IMG/VR virus record: IMGVR_UViG_3300047440_000298
Coordinates: 1 to 44,181 of that record
Source: a virus
Direction: 5' to 3' (one strand)
Length of the DNA stretch: 44,181 nucleotides
The notes under the pieces are model-generated. The model had not been told where the DNA came from, searched no databases, and was given only the letters and a program-made list of their open reading frames with translations. Shown here one piece after another: positions 29,467-38,094 of the stretch. Numbering within the stretch: the first letter of the stretch is position 1; each line of letters begins with the position of its first letter. Both the position numbers and the translations under genes were made by a program.

Positions 29467-30393
29467 TCACAGTTTGATCATCGCGTTCCAGAACGTCGAC
29501 GGCTGCATGTTGTTGTGCGGCTGGTCGTTGCCGGTCGAGCCGGTGGTGCCCGTGGTCGCGAGGTTGACCGGCGTGCTCGGGGTGCCGAAGTTCAGGGTGA
29601 TGATGGCGAGCGACGGGTGGGTGTGCGCGGCGAGCTCGGGGATGGTCAGTTGGTGCGCCTCCTCGCCGAGGAACTGCGCCGCGACGCGGCTGGTCAGCCC
29701 GGAGCCGGCCCCGGCGGCGGCGAACGCCCGCCCGAGCTGGATCGGCAGGGAGATCCGCTTCAGGGCCGAGAAGTCCGCCGCCGCGGAGCCGCCGCGGGTC
29801 GAGGCCCCGCCGCCGCTGGTGAAGATCAGGACGTAGGTCGCGTTGAGCCCCCACAGCAGGTTGAACAGCGCCGACGCGTTGGCGTTGGCGTAGCCCGCCC
29901 CGCTCCCGGCGTTGCCGACCGTGCCGTCGTTGAGCATCAGCCAGCCGTAGTCGGCGGCGGCCTTCAGCGTCAGCCTCACGTCCCCCGTCGAGGGGCCGTA
30001 GGCGCTCCAGCCCGCGCCGCCGGCGTCGGGGTTGGTCACGTTGTCGTCGGCGGTCGAGATCCACGAGCTCGCCGGGATCGTCAGCGAGCGCACGATCGCG
30101 CCGAGCGGGTAGCCGCCGATCGCGGCCGAGAAGCCTGAGTCCCACGCGACCGGGCCGCCGGCCGAAAACCAGCGGTCCCAGGCGGTCGACTGGTTGAACA
30201 GGCCGTTGAAGTCGCGGCCGTCGGGCGCGGCCCCTCCGGCGCCGACCGGCGTGAACGTCGGCGGCGGGAAGCCCGCCTGCAGCGACGCCGCGTTCGGGTC
30301 CGCCGTGGTCAGCGGGATCGCGCGGATGTCCGCGCCGAGCGCGCTGTTGCCGAACGGGACCTGGAATTTCGACGGGATGTCCGACGCCTTCAT
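29467..30393 (-). CDS. Tail fibre / collar-domain-like protein, 308 aa
   Basis: The N terminus attaches to the baseplate region in the usual layout: FTPVGAGGAAPDGRDFNGLFNQSTAWDRW, then IGGYPLGAIVRS. The C-terminal part is collar-like (QLTIPELAAHTHPS, HNNMQPSTFWNAMIKL). It probably links the baseplate to the fibres. Coupled to the DUF2612-like gene on its 5' side. Confidence 0.75.
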   Translation of the reverse strand: MKASDIPSKFQVPFGNSALGADIRAIPLTTADPNAASLQAGFPPPTFTPVGAGGAAPDGRDFNGLFNQSTAWDRWFSAGGPVAWDSGFSAAIGGYPLGAIVRSLTIPASSWISTADDNVTNPDAGGAGWSAYGPSTGDVRLTLKAAADYGWLMLNDGTVGNAGSGAGYANANASALFNLLWGLNATYVLIFTSGGGASTRGGSAAADFSALKRISLPIQLGRAFAAAGAGSGLTSRVAAQFLGEEAHQLTIPELAAHTHPSLAIITLNFGTPSTPVNLATTGTTGSTGNDQPHNNMQPSTFWNAMIKL

Positions 30394-30403
30394 CGCTTTC
30401 CCC

Positions 30404-31072
30404 TCACGACTGCACGACGGTCGAGAACACGCCGACCGGCTTCGGGATCACCCCGCTCTGCGTGATGATCGCGGCCTCGACCGGCGACAGGATGAACACG
30501 AATCGATAGATCAGCGCCATCCCCCCGCTGTCTATCACGTAAGCGTTTCCCCGGTTCGGAAACAGGTTCAGCAGGAGCTGGTTGATCGACGGGATCGAGC
30601 CGTCGATGACGTTGGCGAACGCCTTCGCGAACAGCAGCGTCCGGTACGCCTGGTCGGTCAGGTTGAAGTTCGAGGTCGCCGACGTCCCCGAGAAGAACGT
30701 GCCGAGGCCCTGCGGCCCCCACGTGTCGACCGTCGGGACCTGCTGCTCGAAGCCGAAGAACGGCGTCGAGACGACGGTCAGCGTCCGGCTCACGCCGAGG
30801 ATGCGCCCGAGCACGTCGAGGCCGTGGCCGACCGCCGTGTCGATGTTCCAGATGTTGTCATAGAAGTCGTCGAAGTTCTTGGTCTGGTCGAAGTACGCCG
30901 CGAGGTTGACGACGAGCTGATCCAGGATCGGCGAGTTGGCGTACTGGCTGATGACCGTCGTCCAGACGTCGAACGGGTTGATCGTCCCGATCGGCGAGAC
31001 GCCGATGACGAACGAGCCGATCGCGTTGCTGCCCGGCGCCGGGCTCGGGTGCGGGTACGGGGGGCCGCTCAC
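30404..31072 (-). CDS. DUF2612-like baseplate protein
   Basis: 222 residues with an AYFDQTKNFDDFYDNIWNIDTA segment, HGLDVLGRILGVSRTL and an AYRTLLFAKAFANVIDGSIPSIN helix, as in DUF2612 tail proteins that sit beside baseplate J proteins in contractile tails. GTG start by GTGA overlap with the J gene. Likely connects the baseplate wedge with fibres. Confidence 0.75.
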   Translation of the reverse strand: MSGPPYPHPSPAPGSNAIGSFVIGVSPIGTINPFDVWTTVISQYANSPILDQLVVNLAAYFDQTKNFDDFYDNIWNIDTAVGHGLDVLGRILGVSRTLTVVSTPFFGFEQQVPTVDTWGPQGLGTFFSGTSATSNFNLTDQAYRTLLFAKAFANVIDGSIPSINQLLLNLFPNRGNAYVIDSGGMALIYRFVFILSPVEAAIITQSGVIPKPVGVFSTVVQS

Positions 31073-32484
31073 GTCAGCGTCACCTGGATGTCGACGGCGT
31101 CGACGACCGGCGCCTGGTTGATCTGGACCTGCACCGAGGTCGCGGTCGCGACCGCGCCCTGCATCGCCTCGGAGCCGACGGTCTGCGAGATGCTGACCGT
31201 CCAGGTCGTGCCGGAGCCGCTCAGGATCACCGTCCCCGGCAGCACGTTGCCGGTCGCGTCGATCACGGTCTGCCCGATCGCCACGACCCCGGTCACGCCG
31301 CTGACCGTGAGCGTCGTCCCGGCGATCGCGCCCGTGAACGAGGCCGCCGCGGTGTTGGCCGAGCCGAGCAGGATCGAGATGATCTCCGCCCAGGAGCCGA
31401 GCGCGATGACCGGCGCGTAGAACCGGCTCGCCAGGATCTTCGACCCGATCCGCGCCCGCTGGCCGCCGTCGCCGCCGACGAAGGCGGACGAGATCGCGTT
31501 CTGGATCTGCGTCACCGCGTCGGCCGGCACCAGCGAGCTGTTGAGGATGTTCACCGCGAACAGCACCCGGAGCTGCGGCGGCCGCGTGAACTTCACCGAG
31601 TAGGTCGGCAGCGGCGGGTTGTAGCCGGAGTTGCTGTCGGTCACGACCACCGTCGTGTTGCCGTTGTAGTCGCAGCCCGGCGCCTTCTTTCGCCAGATCG
31701 CCGTCGCGACGTCGAGGTCGGTGCCGCCGAGCGCCGCGACGTAGATCGAGTGCGCGACGAGGGTCTGCCCGAAGATCGTGACCGGCGAGCCGCTGACGTT
31801 CTCGATCGCGTAGGCGTCGGTGACGCCGGCGACGTTGAGCACCGAGCCGAGGATCGACGACAGCATCCCGACCGAGTTCTGCGCCACCGACTGCTGGCGG
31901 CGCTCCTCGAACGACGACCGGCTCTCGGCGTCGCTGCCGATCGTTCCGGAGACCACGGTCGCCGTGTCCCACCCGGGGATCGTCTGGTAGATCGAGACCG
32001 TGCCGGGCACCGAGGTCGGCCCGGCGACGAGGTTGTTGAACTGCAGCGTGACCGTGCCGGCCGCCGGGATCGTCCCGCCGACGGTCGCCGCGTAGACGTT
32101 GCCGGAGGCGTCCTGGACCGTCGCGCCGCCGGGGATCGCGAGGCCGACCGTTCCGACGCAGGCGACCTGCAGCGCGGTCGAGGTCGCGCCGAGCCGCTCC
32201 AGGAAGTAGATGCGGCCGATGGCGTCCTGCATCCGCCCGCTGGCGTAGGCCGGGTCGACCTGGTTCGTGTAGTAGACGAAGGTCGAGTTGAAGTTGTTGA
32301 TCAGCGCCGCCTCGCTCGATGCGATCTGGCCCTGCGGCGTGTTGAGCGAGTAGTTCAGCGTCGCGCCGAACGCCGCGCTGATGTCGGCCTGGACGCCGGC
32401 GAGGACGTCCGGCCCGGGCGGCATCTGGAAGCCGTTCGTTCCCCACGTGACGGCCGGGACGTTGGTGCCGGGAATGTTCGCCAT
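31069..32484 (-). CDS. Baseplate J-like protein with inserted repeat module
   Basis: 471 residues. The J-like architecture is clear: an N-terminal QADISAAFGATLNYSLNTPQGQI, AIPGGATVQDASGNVYAA and the SDAESRSSFEERRQQSVAQNS helix. It forms the contractile-tail baseplate wedge. Near the C terminus (about residues 381-441) there is a beta-rich insert that recurs in four other proteins of this window. Confidence 0.85.
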   Translation of the reverse strand: MANIPGTNVPAVTWGTNGFQMPPGPDVLAGVQADISAAFGATLNYSLNTPQGQIASSEAALINNFNSTFVYYTNQVDPAYASGRMQDAIGRIYFLERLGATSTALQVACVGTVGLAIPGGATVQDASGNVYAATVGGTIPAAGTVTLQFNNLVAGPTSVPGTVSIYQTIPGWDTATVVSGTIGSDAESRSSFEERRQQSVAQNSVGMLSSILGSVLNVAGVTDAYAIENVSGSPVTIFGQTLVAHSIYVAALGGTDLDVATAIWRKKAPGCDYNGNTTVVVTDSNSGYNPPLPTYSVKFTRPPQLRVLFAVNILNSSLVPADAVTQIQNAISSAFVGGDGGQRARIGSKILASRFYAPVIALGSWAEIISILLGSANTAAASFTGAIAGTTLTVSGVTGVVAIGQTVIDATGNVLPGTVILSGSGTTWTVSISQTVGSEAMQGAVATATSVQVQINQAPVVDAVDIQVTLT

Positions 32485-32485
32485 C

Positions 32486-32869
32486 TCAGGCTCCCGTCTG
32501 CGGGTTGATGGTCTGGAACTGCGCGGTCGAGGTTTGCATGTTCGCCACCGCCCGGACCTGGATCTGCCCGGAGATGCCGCGGTCGTTGACCGATTCGATG
32601 AAGCACGTCGCCGCGCCGACCCCCGGGACCGTCAGCGCCGCGTCCTCGAAGAGCTGCTTGATCAGCGCCAGCGGGTTCGACTGCGCGAGGATCTGCGTCA
32701 TGTAGGGGACGCCGACCGTCGTGTCCCAGTAGCACTCGCCGGCGAACGTCTTGATCGCCGAGGCGGCGTCCTGCGCCAGCGAGTACGGCTCCTTCGCGTG
32801 CGCGATGTTGCCGTTCGCGTCGAGGACCAGGTCCCATGTCACGGTGTCGAGGAGAATCGTTTCTGCCAT
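32486..32869 (-). CDS. Baseplate assembly protein W (gp25)-like, 127 aa
   Basis: MAETILLDTVTWDLVLDANGNIA, then AQDAASAIKTFAGECYWDTTVGVPYM, as in phage baseplate wedge proteins of the gp46/gp25 type. Helps anchor the sheath and wedge. GAGGGTG precedes the ATG at 32869; GTG at 32872 is the alternative. Confidence 0.7.
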   Translation of the reverse strand: MAETILLDTVTWDLVLDANGNIAHAKEPYSLAQDAASAIKTFAGECYWDTTVGVPYMTQILAQSNPLALIKQLFEDAALTVPGVGAATCFIESVNDRGISGQIQVRAVANMQTSTAQFQTINPQTGA

Positions 32870-32876
32870 CACACCC

Positions 32877-33851
32877 TCACGTCGTCCCGATGACTATCAC
32901 ATTGTACGTTGAGGTGCTGACCGGGAGCGATGACGCCCCGAAGTATGGGTTGCCGAGCCCGAGCGTGACCGTGTCGTTCGATGACACCCAGGCGTAAAGC
33001 GTCATGAGCCCGTTGCCGGGACCTCCGTTGAGGCCGACCGCGACGTAGTCGCCGGCCCTGGCCCCGGTCACCGTCAGAGTCGTGGTCGTGTTGGTCCCGG
33101 TGGTGATGGCGCCGCCGAAGTTGGTAGTCTTGGTCCCGGTCAGGATGCGCGTGATCGTCGCTCCGGTGCCGATCTCGAACGAGCCGACCGTGGCCTTCCC
33201 GGTCACGCCGAGCGCGCCGTCTAGCGTCACGTTGCCGACGATGTGCCCGGTGCCGTCGACGGTCAGGTTGCCGGTGACCACCTCGTCGCCGTGGATCGTC
33301 ACGGGCTGGCCCGTCTTCGGCGTGACGTCCAGCCCGGACGACGACCCGAGGATCGTGTTGCCGTTGCGGTCCAGGAACTTCATGCCGCTGTCGTCGAACA
33401 GCGCGTACTGCGTCGGCGCCGCCCCGAACAGGCCGCCGACGTAGACGCCGTCGGCGAGGTCGTAGCTCCGCCACGAGCCGGGGTTCGACGGCTTCTTGGT
33501 CTTCTTGATCGTGGACATGTCGCGGTCCGACACCGCGACGTAGCCGACGTCGTCGACCTTCGGGTCGATCACGATCGCCGAGTCGCCGCCCTGGATCCGG
33601 AGCACCGGGATCCCGTGGACCGTGCCGTGCGGCTGCGGGTTGCCGTTGCCGTCGACCTGGTTGACCAGCGGCTGGACGTCGACCGTCGGCGGGGCCGCCG
33701 CCGCTCCTCCCCCGGTCACGGCCTTGACCACGACCGGGACCATCGTCCGCATCCGCAGCATCATCTGCCGGACGAGGAACGTGGTGATGTTGAAGTCGTC
33801 CGCGGCGTCGCCCGGACCCTGCTGGCCGTAGCCGAAGGCGTCGTTGCTCAC
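32877..33851 (-). CDS. Gp138-like baseplate spike protein, 324 aa
   Basis: The N-terminal part has the OB-fold layout of gp138/gp5-type spikes (VNQVDGNGNPQPHGTVHGIPVLRIQGGDSAIVIDPKVDDVGYVAVSDRD). The middle has SYDLADGVYVGGLFG. The C-terminal ~90 residues are strand-rich, like phage-fibre tips (TLTVTGARAGDYVAVGLNG). It pierces the host envelope at the tail tip. GTGA overlap with the hub gene. Confidence 0.75.
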   Translation of the reverse strand: MSNDAFGYGQQGPGDAADDFNITTFLVRQMMLRMRTMVPVVVKAVTGGGAAAAPPTVDVQPLVNQVDGNGNPQPHGTVHGIPVLRIQGGDSAIVIDPKVDDVGYVAVSDRDMSTIKKTKKPSNPGSWRSYDLADGVYVGGLFGAAPTQYALFDDSGMKFLDRNGNTILGSSSGLDVTPKTGQPVTIHGDEVVTGNLTVDGTGHIVGNVTLDGALGVTGKATVGSFEIGTGATITRILTGTKTTNFGGAITTGTNTTTTLTVTGARAGDYVAVGLNGGPGNGLMTLYAWVSSNDTVTLGLGNPYFGASSLPVSTSTYNVIVIGTT

Positions 33852-34873
33852 GACAGCACCGGGCCGGGCACCGTCGGCCTCGGGTACTTCGGGTTGTAGC
33901 CGTAGACCGTGCTCATCCACTGGCCGCCCGGCATGAAGGCGTCGAGCGCGTGGTCGATCTTGTAGATCGCCCAGTTGCCGTCCTGCGGCAGCACCTGGGA
34001 GGCGTTCGCCGACTTCGACTGCGCCGCCGCCGAGAACAGCGTCGAGGTGACGTGGACGAGCCCGCCGAACGAGATCTTCGGGGAGAAGATCGTCTTCACG
34101 ATCATGCCGTTCTGCGTGTAGGCCGGGTAGCCGATCATCCCGGTCGCCGCGCCGATCTCCGGCACCGTCGTCGTGTTGCGGTTGCCGCCCTTCGGCCAGA
34201 TGCAGAGCTTGCCTTCGATCACCTCGGCGTTGACGTTGGCGGCCTCGGCGGCGTCGCGGACCTGCTCGCGGACGTTGCCCCAGAAGTAGGGGGCCGACAG
34301 CTTGACGTTGACGCCGTTGTTCTCGAACCCGACGTTCATCTGCTTCGCGAAGCTCGACATGATGGTCGCGACGTCGGTCGAGCCGGCGTAGCTCGTCGCC
34401 GCGGCCGGCGCGGTCGAGGCGCCGAGCCCGGAGTTGCAGTCGAACCGGCAGGCGACGTCCGGGGCCTGGTCGAACTGCGTGTAGGCCGCGACCACCGTCC
34501 CGGAGAACACCGGGCTCATGCCCGCGGTCGCGTCGCCGGCGAGCAGCGTCAGCTCGTTCTTCTCGACGATGTTGTAGACCATCCCGAGCGTCGCGAGCTG
34601 GTTCATCAGGCTCGGGCTCATGCCCCAGACCTGGATCGTCGCGCTCGCCCCCGACGGCGCCCCCGAGTTCTGGATCCGCGCCGAGGTCCGCAGCCCCGAC
34701 AGCGTCACCGTGTCGGTGCCGCTCTCCGAGAACGTCGACGGCGTGTTGGTCTTCCCGCCGCCGCCGAGCTTGACCGAAACCTCCAGGAGCCGGCGGACGA
34801 ACGACGCCTGCGGCGCCGGCGTCGTGGGCAGCGCGTTCTTCGGCAGCGGGTTGACGGTGATCTTGGTGACCAT
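33848..34873 (-). CDS. Baseplate hub protein, 341 aa
   Basis: VTLSGLRTSARIQNSGAPSG, GDATAGMSPVFSGTVVAAYTQFDQAPD and a GMIGYPAYTQNGMIVKTIFSP region match phage hub proteins (gp27/gp44-like) that hold the spike. Location immediately before the spike gene supports this. The gene has an ATG start at 34873 one base from the stop of the plug protein. Confidence 0.7.
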   Translation of the reverse strand: MVTKITVNPLPKNALPTTPAPQASFVRRLLEVSVKLGGGGKTNTPSTFSESGTDTVTLSGLRTSARIQNSGAPSGASATIQVWGMSPSLMNQLATLGMVYNIVEKNELTLLAGDATAGMSPVFSGTVVAAYTQFDQAPDVACRFDCNSGLGASTAPAAATSYAGSTDVATIMSSFAKQMNVGFENNGVNVKLSAPYFWGNVREQVRDAAEAANVNAEVIEGKLCIWPKGGNRNTTTVPEIGAATGMIGYPAYTQNGMIVKTIFSPKISFGGLVHVTSTLFSAAAQSKSANASQVLPQDGNWAIYKIDHALDAFMPGGQWMSTVYGYNPKYPRPTVPGPVLS

Positions 34874-34874
34874 G

Positions 34875-35180
34875 TCACCCCGCGAGGTCGGCGGGCTCGA
34901 GCCACGCCAGCAGGAAGCGCGTCCCGAGGCCCGTGTAGACCGGGTCGGCGGCGCCCTGCGTGTCCTCGAACGCGAGGTCGCCGGAGAATCCGAGGTAGGC
35001 CGAGCGGACGATCCGGTTGCGGTTCTCGCAGATCACGCCGGCGATGATCAGCGCGCCGCCGACCGTGACGGTCATGAACAGCCCGTAGGCGAGCTGCTGG
35101 ATCCCGAGCGTGCAGGCCTGGTCGCCGAGCTGGACCTGCACGCTCTGGTTCGCGATCGGCTGGAGCGGGACGATCTGCAT
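34875..35180 (-). CDS. Baseplate plug protein (DUF6983-like), 101 aa
   Basis: IVPLQPIANQSVQVQLGDQACTLGIQQ, TVTVGGALIIAGVICENRNRI and LAFEDTQGAADPVYTGLG match the phage baseplate-plug family. It probably closes the tail tube at the baseplate. TGATG overlap with the gene before. Confidence 0.7.
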   Translation of the reverse strand: MQIVPLQPIANQSVQVQLGDQACTLGIQQLAYGLFMTVTVGGALIIAGVICENRNRIVRSAYLGFSGDLAFEDTQGAADPVYTGLGTRFLLAWLEPADLAG

Positions 35181-35788
35181 CACTGCACCCCGCCGACGAA
35201 CCCGGCCTCGTCGAAGCCGCCAGACGGCGCCTGCGGCTGGACGTTGCCGACGCCCTGCTGGCCCGAGTCGCCGGGCTGCTGCGTGTTGGTGAAGGTCGCC
35301 GTCGCCGTGACGCGGACCTCGACGAGCCAGAGGTCGACCACCAGGAGGCCGACGCCGTTCGTCGCGGTTCGCCGGTAGTCCATGTGGTGGACGTTGACCG
35401 AGGTGTAGACCCGCTCCGGCGTGACGACGTCGTAGAGGTCGAGCGAGTTCGCGATCTGGTCGAGGGCGGCGAGCAGCGCGGCGCGGTCGCCGCTCGACCC
35501 GCTCGACGTGATCCGGACCCGGCACTCGAACGGGAGCTGCACCTTGTCGTAGCTCTGGAAGCCGCCCTCCTCGACCGGGTAGTCCGAGATCGTCCAGTCC
35601 TGCTTGTACTCGAAGCTCGCGACCGACTTCGCCATCGGCAGCGCCGGGACGCCGTCGAGGAAGATGCCCCAGCGCGGCGCGAGGAACGACAGCGCGACGA
35701 ACGCCGCGTCGCTCAGCGCCAGGAGGATCGGCGCCGCCGAGTACGAGGTCAGCGTCGGCACCCCCGGCACGTTCGGCACGTTCGGCAT
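35180..35788 (-). CDS. Baseplate-associated protein, 202 aa
   Basis: Contains VASFEYKQDWTISDYPVEEGGFQSYDKVQLPFECRV, a strand-rich core seen in phage proteins that sit between the tape measure and the hub. The C-terminal Gly/Pro-rich tail is variable. Likely part of the hub assembly. The exact family is not recognised. Confidence 0.65.
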   Translation of the reverse strand: MPNVPNVPGVPTLTSYSAAPILLALSDAAFVALSFLAPRWGIFLDGVPALPMAKSVASFEYKQDWTISDYPVEEGGFQSYDKVQLPFECRVRITSSGSSGDRAALLAALDQIANSLDLYDVVTPERVYTSVNVHHMDYRRTATNGVGLLVVDLWLVEVRVTATATFTNTQQPGDSGQQGVGNVQPQAPSGGFDEAGFVGGVQ

Positions 35789-35789
35789 C

Positions 35790-35873
35790 TCACCACCCCG
35801 AGAGGAGCGCGACCAGGCAGAACACGATGATCGCGACGGTCCCGCAGATCATTAGCAAGAGAATCGCGTCCAT
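35790..35873 (-). CDS. Tiny single-pass membrane protein, 27 aa
   Basis: ATG at 35873 lies one base after the tape-measure stop, and its stop is one base before the next ATG. The peptide is MDAILLLMICGTVAII, then a short hydrophobic helix ending SGW. The packing between two virion genes supports translation. Function unknown. Confidence 0.5.
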   Translation of the reverse strand: MDAILLLMICGTVAIIVFCLVALLSGW

Positions 35874-35874
35874 G

Positions 35875-37269
35875 TCATCGCTGCCCATAGTTCGCCGACG
35901 CCCCGAACTTCATCCGCTCCAGGGTCGAGGCGAAGTCGCGCGCGGCGCGGTCGCCGTCGGTCGCCTGCGTGACGACCTCGACCTTGCCGATGTTGACGTT
36001 GGTCGTGCTGTGGCTCGTGTTGGTGTCGCCGCCCATCGGGTGCGCCCCGGCGAGCCCGGCGCGCGGCAGGCCGGTCCAGCCGTGCCACGGCCCCCAGCCG
36101 CCGCGGGCCGCCTCGTCGAGCGAGAAGCGGATCTGCGCCAGCGTCGTCGAGGGGTCGCGGGCGTCGAGCCCGGTCGTCGCCGTGAACTTGTCGCCGAGCC
36201 CTTTCGCCGCCATGCCGCCGGAGGCGACGCCGCCGTAGTGGAGCTGGAACGGGCCGAACGACGAGCCGCGGTCGCCGACGTAGCCGCCCTTGCCCTCCGA
36301 CTGCCAAACCCTCACGGCGATGTCGGGATCGATTCCGCGCGCGCGCGCCTCGGACCGGATGGCGGCCTCGATCTGGGCGTTGTTCATGGCGCCGCTGCTG
36401 GACACGCCGCCGGGGACGCCGGCCCCGCTCGGCGGCGGCGTCATCGGCCGCCCGCTTATCTTGTTGGCGAGCCAGTCCATCGCGAACTCGGCCAGGCCGG
36501 AGAACACCAGCATCATCGGCAGGAACTTGCGGCCGAACTCCTCGACGCGCGTGTAGATGCGCTGCCACGCCGCCTGCAGCTTGCCCGCCGCCTCCGCCGA
36601 CTGGTCGGTGGTTCCGCCGATCTGGCGCTGCGTCTCCAGCATGTCCTTCAGCGTCTTGGAGTTGGTCAGCAGCATGTTGACGGTCGCCGGGTCTGCGCCG
36701 GCCGCGAGCAGCAGCGACCGCGCCCGACTCGGGTTCATGCCTTGGATCGCGTCGTTGAGGTCGAGGAACAGTTGCCCCGCGGTCTTCAGTTGCCGGTTCG
36801 AGTCGTAGAGGCTGACGCCGAGCGCGTTGAAGACCTGGAGGAAGCCGCCGGTCTGCCCGGTCAAAAGGAATTGGCTGACCTGGTCGGTCAGGCCCTGCAT
36901 CGAGCCGGAGACGGTCTCGGCGGTGCCGCCGAACTGCCGCGCCACGCCCTGCCAGGCCGAGATCTCCCGGGTCGACTGCTGCGTCGTGTACGCGAGCCGC
37001 CCGACGTTGGCGTCGATGTGCGTCACGTACTCCGCGAACTGCTGGATCCCGCGGCCGCCCATGAACGCCGCGGTGAGCCCGAGCGCCTGGCGCTTCAGCG
37101 TGCCGAAGAAGTTCTCGATCTTCGAGCTCTGCGCGTCGACGTTCTTGCCGCCCTTCTCGACCTCCTCCTGGGTCTTCTTGAAGGCGGCGAGCGCCTCGCG
37201 CTGCCCCTCGGTGAACTTCGAGGGGTCGAGGCCGAGCTCCAGGACCAAGGTGTCGACGACCGTCGTCAT
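35875..37269 (-). CDS. Tape-measure protein with lytic transglycosylase domain, 464 aa
   Basis: The N-terminal 250 residues are helical and coiled-coil rich, with a hydrophobic segment (RKFLPMMLVFSGLAEFAMDW) typical of tape measures. Residues about 300-350 carry an SLT-like domain: QIEAAIRSEARARGIDPDIAVRVWQSEGKGG (Glu 325) and SSFGPFQLHYGG. Such domains open the cell wall for DNA entry. It lies directly after the frameshifted chaperone gene, as expected. Length predicts a tail of roughly 70 nm at about 1.5 Å per residue. Confidence 0.85.
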   Translation of the reverse strand: MTTVVDTLVLELGLDPSKFTEGQREALAAFKKTQEEVEKGGKNVDAQSSKIENFFGTLKRQALGLTAAFMGGRGIQQFAEYVTHIDANVGRLAYTTQQSTREISAWQGVARQFGGTAETVSGSMQGLTDQVSQFLLTGQTGGFLQVFNALGVSLYDSNRQLKTAGQLFLDLNDAIQGMNPSRARSLLLAAGADPATVNMLLTNSKTLKDMLETQRQIGGTTDQSAEAAGKLQAAWQRIYTRVEEFGRKFLPMMLVFSGLAEFAMDWLANKISGRPMTPPPSGAGVPGGVSSSGAMNNAQIEAAIRSEARARGIDPDIAVRVWQSEGKGGYVGDRGSSFGPFQLHYGGVASGGMAAKGLGDKFTATTGLDARDPSTTLAQIRFSLDEAARGGWGPWHGWTGLPRAGLAGAHPMGGDTNTSHSTTNVNIGKVEVVTQATDGDRAARDFASTLERMKFGASANYGQR

Positions 37270-37270
37270 C

Positions 37271-37498
37271 CTACTCCTCCTCGCGGCGCGCGATCACGCG
37301 CCTGTTGTGCGCGTCGACCTGGAGCACCTCCAGCACGTCGTACAGGTCCTCCAGCCCCATCGCCTGGGACAGCGGCAGCGCCAGCGACTTGTCGGCCGAG
37401 ATCGCGGCGCCGACGCTCGGCGGCACGTTCACGTAGCCGAGGAGCTTCCCGTCGTCGTGATCGCCGAGATCAACCGGGACAGTTGCTCGGCGAAGGAA
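37271..37498 (-). CDS. Tail-assembly chaperone, -1 frame extension (T part)
   Basis: Read after a -1 slip at the AAATTTT heptamer (37504-37498), it adds about 75 residues (FLRRATVPVDLGDHDDGKL and on to a C terminus rich in Glu/Arg) to the first 132 residues of the upstream protein, giving a fusion of about 207 residues. No separate ribosome site or start is seen. It is the counterpart of the lambda G-T extension, which recruits the tape measure. Confidence 0.7.
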   Translation of the reverse strand, partial: FLRRATVPVDLGDHDDGKLLGYVNVPPSVGAAISADKSLALPLSQAMGLEDLYDVLEVLQVDAHNRRVIARREEE

Positions 37499-37893
37499 AA
37501 ATTTGTGTGGACCCTCAAGACCTCGTTGCGGAGCCAGGTCACGGTCTGCGCCTCCTCGACGTCGTCCAGCCTCGTGAGGTCGGTCGCGAGCTCCGGGTGC
37601 GCCGGGTCGCGCACGACCTTCACGCACTCCATCATCTCGTCGAGCAGCGGCTCGATCTTGGCGAAGTCGACGTCGGCGGCGAGGAACGAGTTGATGCCGC
37701 GGATCGCGACGCCGACCATGCCGAGCTGCTCCAGCTCCGGCGGGATCTGCGCGGTCGTGCCCTTGACCGCGATGAAGAGCCGCCACGCCCACTTCTCCGC
37801 GGCGGTCGCCGGCTTCTCGGTGATCATGAACATCTTGCCGGCGTCGCGCCTGCCCCACTCCGCGGGCACCTTGACGACCTCGGACCTTCGCAT
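37429..37893 (-). CDS. Tail-assembly chaperone (G part), 154 aa
   Basis: RRSEVVKVPAEWGRRDAGKMFMITEKPATAAEKWAWRL is the usual N-terminal layout, followed by helical segments (VGVAIRGINSFLA, DVDFAKIEPLLDEMM). It precedes the tape measure and overlaps the -1 frame extension. The frame ends TTTGSSSAT after the slippery site. It folds and loads the tape measure during tail assembly. Confidence 0.8.
   Translation of the reverse strand: MRRSEVVKVPAEWGRRDAGKMFMITEKPATAAEKWAWRLFIAVKGTTAQIPPELEQLGMVGVAIRGINSFLAADVDFAKIEPLLDEMMECVKVVRDPAHPELATDLTRLDDVEEAQTVTWLRNEVLRVHTNFSFAEQLSRLISAITTTGSSSAT
37461..37504 (-). promoter_or_regulatory. Programmed -1 frameshift signal (slippery site and stem-loop)
   Basis: Minus strand A AAT TTT (37504-37498, read in the chaperone frame) is a classical slippery heptamer. 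A spacer of four bases leads to TCGCCGAG (37493-37486), which pairs with CTCGGCGA (37468-37461), plus an inner CAAC/GTTG stem. The frame changes exactly here, from the chaperone to its extension. Confidence 0.8.
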
Positions 37894-37896
37894 GCC

Positions 37897-38094
37897 TCAC
37901 CCCGCGGTTTTCTTCGGATACTCCGGCGGCGCGATCGGCTCCGCGTTGAAGTCGCGCGGCGAGAAGAACTCGACCCGCAGCACGGTCGCGCCGTCGTCCG
38001 CGAAGTCGAGCGCCTTCACCATCGGGCAGCGCGGCCCGTGGGTCAGCCCGCACCAACGGCAATTCACGTCGGCGAGGGGACGATCGATTCCCAT
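37897..38094 (-). CDS. Small Cys-rich protein, 65 aa
   Basis: CRWCGLTHGPRCPMVKALDF carries a likely zinc-binding CxxC...HxxxC arrangement. I recall this form in rhizobial phages between the tail tube and the chaperone. The start at 38094 overlaps the tube gene by 31 bases. Function unknown. Confidence 0.6.
   Translation of the reverse strand: MGIDRPLADVNCRWCGLTHGPRCPMVKALDFADDGATVLRVEFFSPRDFNAEPIAPPEYPKKTAG

Noticed and set aside
28202-29836. 544-residue plus-strand ORF over the fibre gene
   Set aside because: Shadow of a repetitive Thr/Gly-rich fibre; no ribosome site and no domain.
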